NCBI GenBank assembly: GCA_019510465.1
Contig: JAEKKH010000153.1
Coordinates: 1 to 38,264, forward strand
Length of the DNA: 38,264 nt
Origin: Burkholderiales bacterium
Lineage (GTDB): Bacteria > Pseudomonadota > Gammaproteobacteria > Burkholderiales > Burkholderiaceae_C
Reading direction: 5' to 3'
The position numbers and the translations under genes were made by a program. The number at the start of each line of letters is the position of its first letter. Position 1 is the first letter of the stretch. Positions 35,636-38,264 of the stretch are shown here, piece after piece. Under the pieces are notes generated by a model. It worked only from the letters and a program-made list of their open reading frames with translations, was not told where the DNA came from and ran no database searches.

Positions 35636-36015
35636 TCGCGATCGCGGGCGGCCTGCTGGCCGCATTGGGCCTCCTGGCCGGCGCGCTGCTCGGCGCCGCC
35701 GCCGTCGGCCTCGCGGCGGCGGGGCCGTCGCTGTGGATCCTGTTCCCGTTGCTGACGCTGGTCGGCTGGTTCCTGCTCGTCGTCAGCGACGTCGATCCGC
35801 TGCGCGGCATGCCCACGCGCGTCGTCGCGAGCGCGCTGCTGCTGCTGGCCTTGCTGGCGGCGGTCGCGCTGGTCGCCGCGGGCGCCGGCCTGCTGGCCGT
35901 CCAAGGCACGCCGGGCACGCTCGCGCTGTGCTACGTGCTGGTGCTGGGCGGCGCCCTGGGCGCCACCGGCACGGCCGCATACGGGCGCAAGGCCGGCCCG
36001 CCGCAGCAATCCTGA
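35632..36015 (+). CDS. Small integral membrane protein, unknown function
   Basis: The product is 127 residues from ATG 35632, with GGAG about seven bases upstream. Its start overlaps the BKACE stop (ATGA). There are four hydrophobic helices: about 2-28, 32-51, 64-90 and 97-116. The rest is short loops, one of them acidic (SDVDPLRGMPTR), and a basic tail. No family was recognised. Placement at the end of the carboxylase operon suggests co-expression, but the function could be unrelated. Confidence 0.65.
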   Translation: MIAIAGGLLAALGLLAGALLGAAAVGLAAAGPSLWILFPLLTLVGWFLLVVSDVDPLRGMPTRVVASALLLLALLAAVALVAAGAGLLAVQGTPGTLALCYVLVLGGALGATGTAAYGRKAGPPQQS

Positions 36016-36036
36016 GGGCCCGGTCGTCCGGGATTC

Positions 36037-36051
36037 CACTTAGGTGAAGTG
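36037..36051. promoter_or_regulatory. Imperfect dyad upstream of the exported hydrolase gene
   Basis: CACTT-AGGTG-AAGTG has matching outer five-base arms. It stands about 85 bases before the ATG of the hydrolase in a 119-base gap. No convincing -35/-10 pair was seen. A short GC hairpin (CCCGG/CCGGG, 36019-36032) without a U-tract lies just before it. Confidence 0.3.
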
Positions 36052-36134
36052 ACGGGCCGCACCAAGGTCCAATTGCGCGGCGGGTGACGCGGCAGTAGTC
36101 TTCGCGGGCTTCGAAGAACCAAGGAGACTTGCCG

Positions 36135-37625
36135 ATGACGATCGTGATTCGCCGTCGGGCGCCCTTGATGGCGCTCGCCTGTTTCGTTCCCCTGGCCGCC
36201 AGCGCCTCCACGGCCTGCGACCGCCTCCTGCAACACTTCGGCTCCCAACTGGCCGACGCGACCTGCGTCGACAGTGCCGACCTCACCACCACCAACCCGG
36301 CCACCACGCCGCCCAACAACGCGATCGCCTCGCTGCCGGCGTTCGCGTTCACGCCGCAGACCGACCGTGCGACGATCTCGCCGAGCGCGGCCAAGCGCGC
36401 GCCCGTCACGAAGGTGGTGCCCGGCATCCAGCTCAACGGCCGCATCGCCTCCGACCCGACCGGCCAGGCACGCTTCCTCCTGCGACTGCCCCAGGACTGG
36501 AACGGCCGGCTGGTCGTGGCCGGCGCGTCGGGCACCCGCAGCGAGTTCAACGGCGACTTCGCCTGGAGCGACTACGTCGTCCAGAAGGGCTACGCCTATG
36601 CATCGCAGAACAAGGGCGTGCTGAACCTGCAGCTGACGACGGCGGCCGATCCGCTGGGCTGCCGGCTCAACCCGGTGTCGACGACGTTCGTCGATTTCTA
36701 CGACAACGGCCCCGACCAGCAGTTCGCGCGTTGGCAGGAGTACATGATCAAGGCCGCGCAGCTCGCGCGCCAGGGCGTGGCGTCCCGCTACGGCCGCATG
36801 CCGCGCTTCACGTACGCGGTGGGCACGTCCAATGGCGGCTACCAGGTGCGGCGTGCGATGGAGACGGCGCCCGAGCTGTTCGACGGCGGCGTCGACTGGG
36901 AAGGCACCTTCGTCGACGAGCACGCGCCCAACCTGCTCACCGACCTGCCGGCCGCCATCCTCAACTACAACGACTACGCGGCGTCGGGGCTCGACCCGAA
37001 CAGCACCGCCGCGAAGAACATCCGCGCGGCCGGCTACCCGCCCGACATCGTCGCGAGCCCGACGTCGACGCTGTGGACGAGCTACTGGGCGCAGTTCTGG
37101 GAAGTGACGCAATGCCAGTGGCAGAAGCGCCTCGATCCCACGTACGACACCTACGGCGCGGGCACCGGCAACTACAACTACGTGGCGCGCCTGTCGGCCT
37201 CCGGCGTCGGTGCCAACATGGCGTCCTTCGCCACGACCGGCCGCATCCAGCGCCCGCTGGTCACCGTGGCGGGCACGATGGACGCGCTGCTGCCCATCGA
37301 CCACCACGCGCGCGCCTATGCCCGCAAGGTGGCCGCCGCGCAGTCGCGCGAGCACGACCACGAGGGCTGGGGCTCGCGCCACGACGAGCGCGACGCGGCC
37401 TACCGCCTGTACGAGGTGCAGAACGGCAACCACATCGAGACCTACCAGGACAGCTTCCCGCAGCTGGCGCTCATCGAGCCCCACGCGCATGAGGCTTTCG
37501 ACCTGATGGTGGCGCATGTCGAGACGCACGCCGCGCTGCCGGCGAGCCAGTGCATCCCGAAGGGCGGCGCCATCGCGGGCAGCCCGTCTCAGCCGGGGCA
37601 TTGCACGGCGCTGTACGCGCCTTGA
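36135..37625 (+). CDS. Exported alpha/beta-hydrolase (tannase or hydroxybutyrate-oligomer-hydrolase-like)
   Basis: The product is 496 residues. AAGGAG (36121-36126) is eight bases before ATG 36135, which rules out the in-frame TTG at 36129. A signal peptide is seen at residues 1-23 (MTIVIRRRAPLMALACFVPLAASAS). A nucleophile elbow GTSNGGYQ gives the GxSxG serine, an Asp-containing loop VAGTMDALLPIDHHARAY looks like the acid of the triad, and HIETYQD holds the probable His. Several cysteines near the ends may form disulfides. The layout recalls extracellular tannase/feruloyl esterase and 3-hydroxybutyrate oligomer hydrolase families; the substrate is not decided. It is followed by a terminator and seems to be a single-gene unit. 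Confidence 0.75.
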   Translation: MTIVIRRRAPLMALACFVPLAASASTACDRLLQHFGSQLADATCVDSADLTTTNPATTPPNNAIASLPAFAFTPQTDRATISPSAAKRAPVTKVVPGIQLNGRIASDPTGQARFLLRLPQDWNGRLVVAGASGTRSEFNGDFAWSDYVVQKGYAYASQNKGVLNLQLTTAADPLGCRLNPVSTTFVDFYDNGPDQQFARWQEYMIKAAQLARQGVASRYGRMPRFTYAVGTSNGGYQVRRAMETAPELFDGGVDWEGTFVDEHAPNLLTDLPAAILNYNDYAASGLDPNSTAAKNIRAAGYPPDIVASPTSTLWTSYWAQFWEVTQCQWQKRLDPTYDTYGAGTGNYNYVARLSASGVGANMASFATTGRIQRPLVTVAGTMDALLPIDHHARAYARKVAAAQSREHDHEGWGSRHDERDAAYRLYEVQNGNHIETYQDSFPQLALIEPHAHEAFDLMVAHVETHAALPASQCIPKGGAIAGSPSQPGHCTALYAP

Positions 37626-37648
37626 TCCCTCCTCGGCGATGACATGGC

Positions 37649-37678
37649 AAGGCCGCCCTCGGGCGGCCTTCTTCTTCT
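37649..37678 (+). terminator. Rho-independent terminator after the exported hydrolase
   Basis: AAGGCCGCCC (37649-37658) pairs perfectly with GGGCGGCCTT (37661-37670); a realistic fold leaves a CTCG tetraloop. CTTCTTCT follows directly. It lies 24 bases after the hydrolase stop. Confidence 0.88.
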
Positions 37679-37759
37679 GGGTTCATCGCGGATTTCCTGG
37701 ACACCCGCGGCCAAGAATGAAAGCACTGTCCCCCGGTTGCAAGGTGCGGCCTGCAAGGT

Positions 37760-37842
37760 GGGGTCAGGTCTTGAACGTTGCGGGGTCAGGTCTTGATTCG
37801 TGCACTCAAGACCTGACCCCGCAACGTTCAAGACCTGACCCC
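37760..37842. repeat. REP/BIME-like element: perfect 37-bp inverted repeat with doubled 15-mer
   Basis: The left arm (37760-37796) and right arm (37806-37842) are perfect reverse complements with a nine-base loop (37797-37805). Each arm contains the same 15-mer GGGGTCAGGTCTTGA twice, separated by ACGTTGC, giving two direct and two inverted copies in 83 bases. This 15-mer type is, from memory, a frequent intergenic REP-like motif in betaproteobacteria, moved by REP-associated tyrosine transposases. No transposase gene is in the window. Open frames crossing it are products of the repeat. Confidence 0.85.
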
Positions 37843-37866
37843 GACGAGATCGACCCCGACGAGATC
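37837..37866 (+). repeat. 15-bp tandem duplication at the edge of the REP-like element
   Basis: GACCCCGACGAGATC occurs twice back to back (37837-37851, 37852-37866). The first copy shares its first six bases with the right arm of the inverted repeat. It may mark a duplication during insertion or rearrangement of the element. Confidence 0.7.
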
Positions 37867-38174
37867 AGCACGCCGGCACCTCGTCGAAGCGTTCGGGTGG
37901 CGCCGCGGCTGGGCGGAGGCAGGCTTCCCTTCCAAAAGCACATGCGTCGACCGGCAGGGCGGGCAGGGGCTTGGATCGCAGGCGCGCCTCGGTTCGAGGG
38001 TACCGACGACGGCTTGCCCGTGGCCGCGCCGGGCGCGGTCCGTCAGCGCCGGGCAAGGCGCCGCAGGCAAAGGCAACGTGCCGCACGTTCGACGCCCGCA
38101 TCGCCGGCGGGCGATTGATTCCCGGCCCCCGGTGCCCCGGATCGGCGATGAACCTCTTTCCTGCCCGTCGATGG
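37867..38174. other. Stretch with no recognised gene
   Basis: This stretch of 308 bases lies between the repeat element and the leftward gene at the edge. Open frames exist in several phases, as expected at this GC level, but none has a recognisable motif, ribosome site or family pattern. A degenerate gene cannot be excluded. No terminator or promoter was identified. Confidence 0.5.
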
Positions 38175-38264
38175 CTACTTGCGCAGCTTGCGGATCCACT
38201 TGTCCAGCAGGTCGCGGCCGTCCGGCGGCAGTTGCACCCAGGTGCCGCCGCAAAACAGGTCCAG
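38175..38264 (-). CDS. C-terminal end of an unidentified gene, cut by window edge
   Basis: Reading leftward from the last base, 29 codons stay open and end in TAG at 38175-38177. The peptide includes LDLFCGGTWVQLPPDG followed by the basic helix RDLLDKWIRKLRK. The charged amphipathic end looks like genuine coding sequence. The family was not recognised, and nothing more can be said without the upstream part. Confidence 0.5.
   Translation of the reverse strand: MDLFCGGTWVQLPPDGRDLLDKWIRKLRK

Noticed and set aside
37589..37831. Leftward 80-codon frame at the REP-like element
   Set aside because: Half of it is translation of the inverted repeat (the peptide QDLTPQRSRPDP), a known kind of false gene call.
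37828..38253. Leftward 141-codon frame left of the window edge
   Set aside because: It begins out of phase with the genuine C-terminal fragment at 38175-38264, has no motif and ends in the tandem repeat.

Overview
The window is about 38 kb of very GC-rich DNA (roughly 70% by eye) with dense, short-gapped operons. The gene content points to a betaproteobacterium of the order Burkholderiales, near Roseateles/Rubrivivax/Leptothrix-like genera: a fused LivM-LivG transporter, a PEP-CTERM protein, many acyl-CoA genes and a thyA-folA operon. That placement is inference from content and base composition; there is no rRNA in the window. No tRNA, CRISPR array, phage or intact insertion sequence was seen.

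Left part (1-12.8 kb). A 5'-truncated M56/BlaR1-type membrane peptidase is followed by two tandem dyads of BlaI type that overlie the promoter of an exported HEXXH protein. Next come a hotdog thioesterase, an NTF2-like protein, a Tat lipoprotein molybdoenzyme with its cytochrome b partner, a ketopantoate-reductase-like protein with a DUF4337 membrane protein, a PEP mutase/isocitrate lyase-family enzyme, a chemotaxis receptor, a GAF protein, a tiny zinc-ribbon protein and the overlapping operon thyA-folA-HAD phosphatase.

Middle (13-23.6 kb). A 1065-residue beta-propeller/Y_Y_Y/GGDEF sensor faces a complete branched-chain amino acid-type ABC importer: a binding protein, LivH, a LivM-LivG fusion and LivF. 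A strong stem-loop lies between the binding protein and LivH. Divergent from the importer are a FUSC-family membrane protein with a coding 9-bp repeat and a PEP-CTERM protein.

Right part (23.7-36 kb). This is the most interesting region, an acyl-CoA catabolic island in two divergent operons. Leftward: an SCP2 protein, a MerR regulator, a thiolase and a FadJ-like bifunctional enzyme. Rightward: an SDR, an acyl-CoA carboxylase beta subunit, an acyl-CoA dehydrogenase, a crotonase, a carboxylase alpha subunit with biotin site, a BKACE (DUF849) enzyme and a small membrane protein. SDR-CTbeta-ACAD-ECH-BCalpha is the order of atuBCDEF of the acyclic-terpene (citronellol/geranyl-CoA) pathway, and the beta subunit has a Gly where methylcrotonyl-CoA carboxylase has a Phe (by-eye alignment). 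A perfect palindrome, TGACGTTAACGTCA, overlaps the -35 box of the rightward operon and probably binds the MerR protein. I propose that the BKACE enzyme takes up the branched beta-keto acid released after carboxylation and hydration, feeding the FadJ/thiolase pair.

Right end (36-38.3 kb). An exported GxSxG hydrolase ends in a clear terminator. It is followed by a REP/BIME-like element made of a perfect 37-bp inverted repeat, each arm carrying the same 15-mer twice, with an abutting 15-bp tandem repeat. Then come about 300 bases with no recognised gene and the last 29 codons of a leftward gene cut by the window edge.
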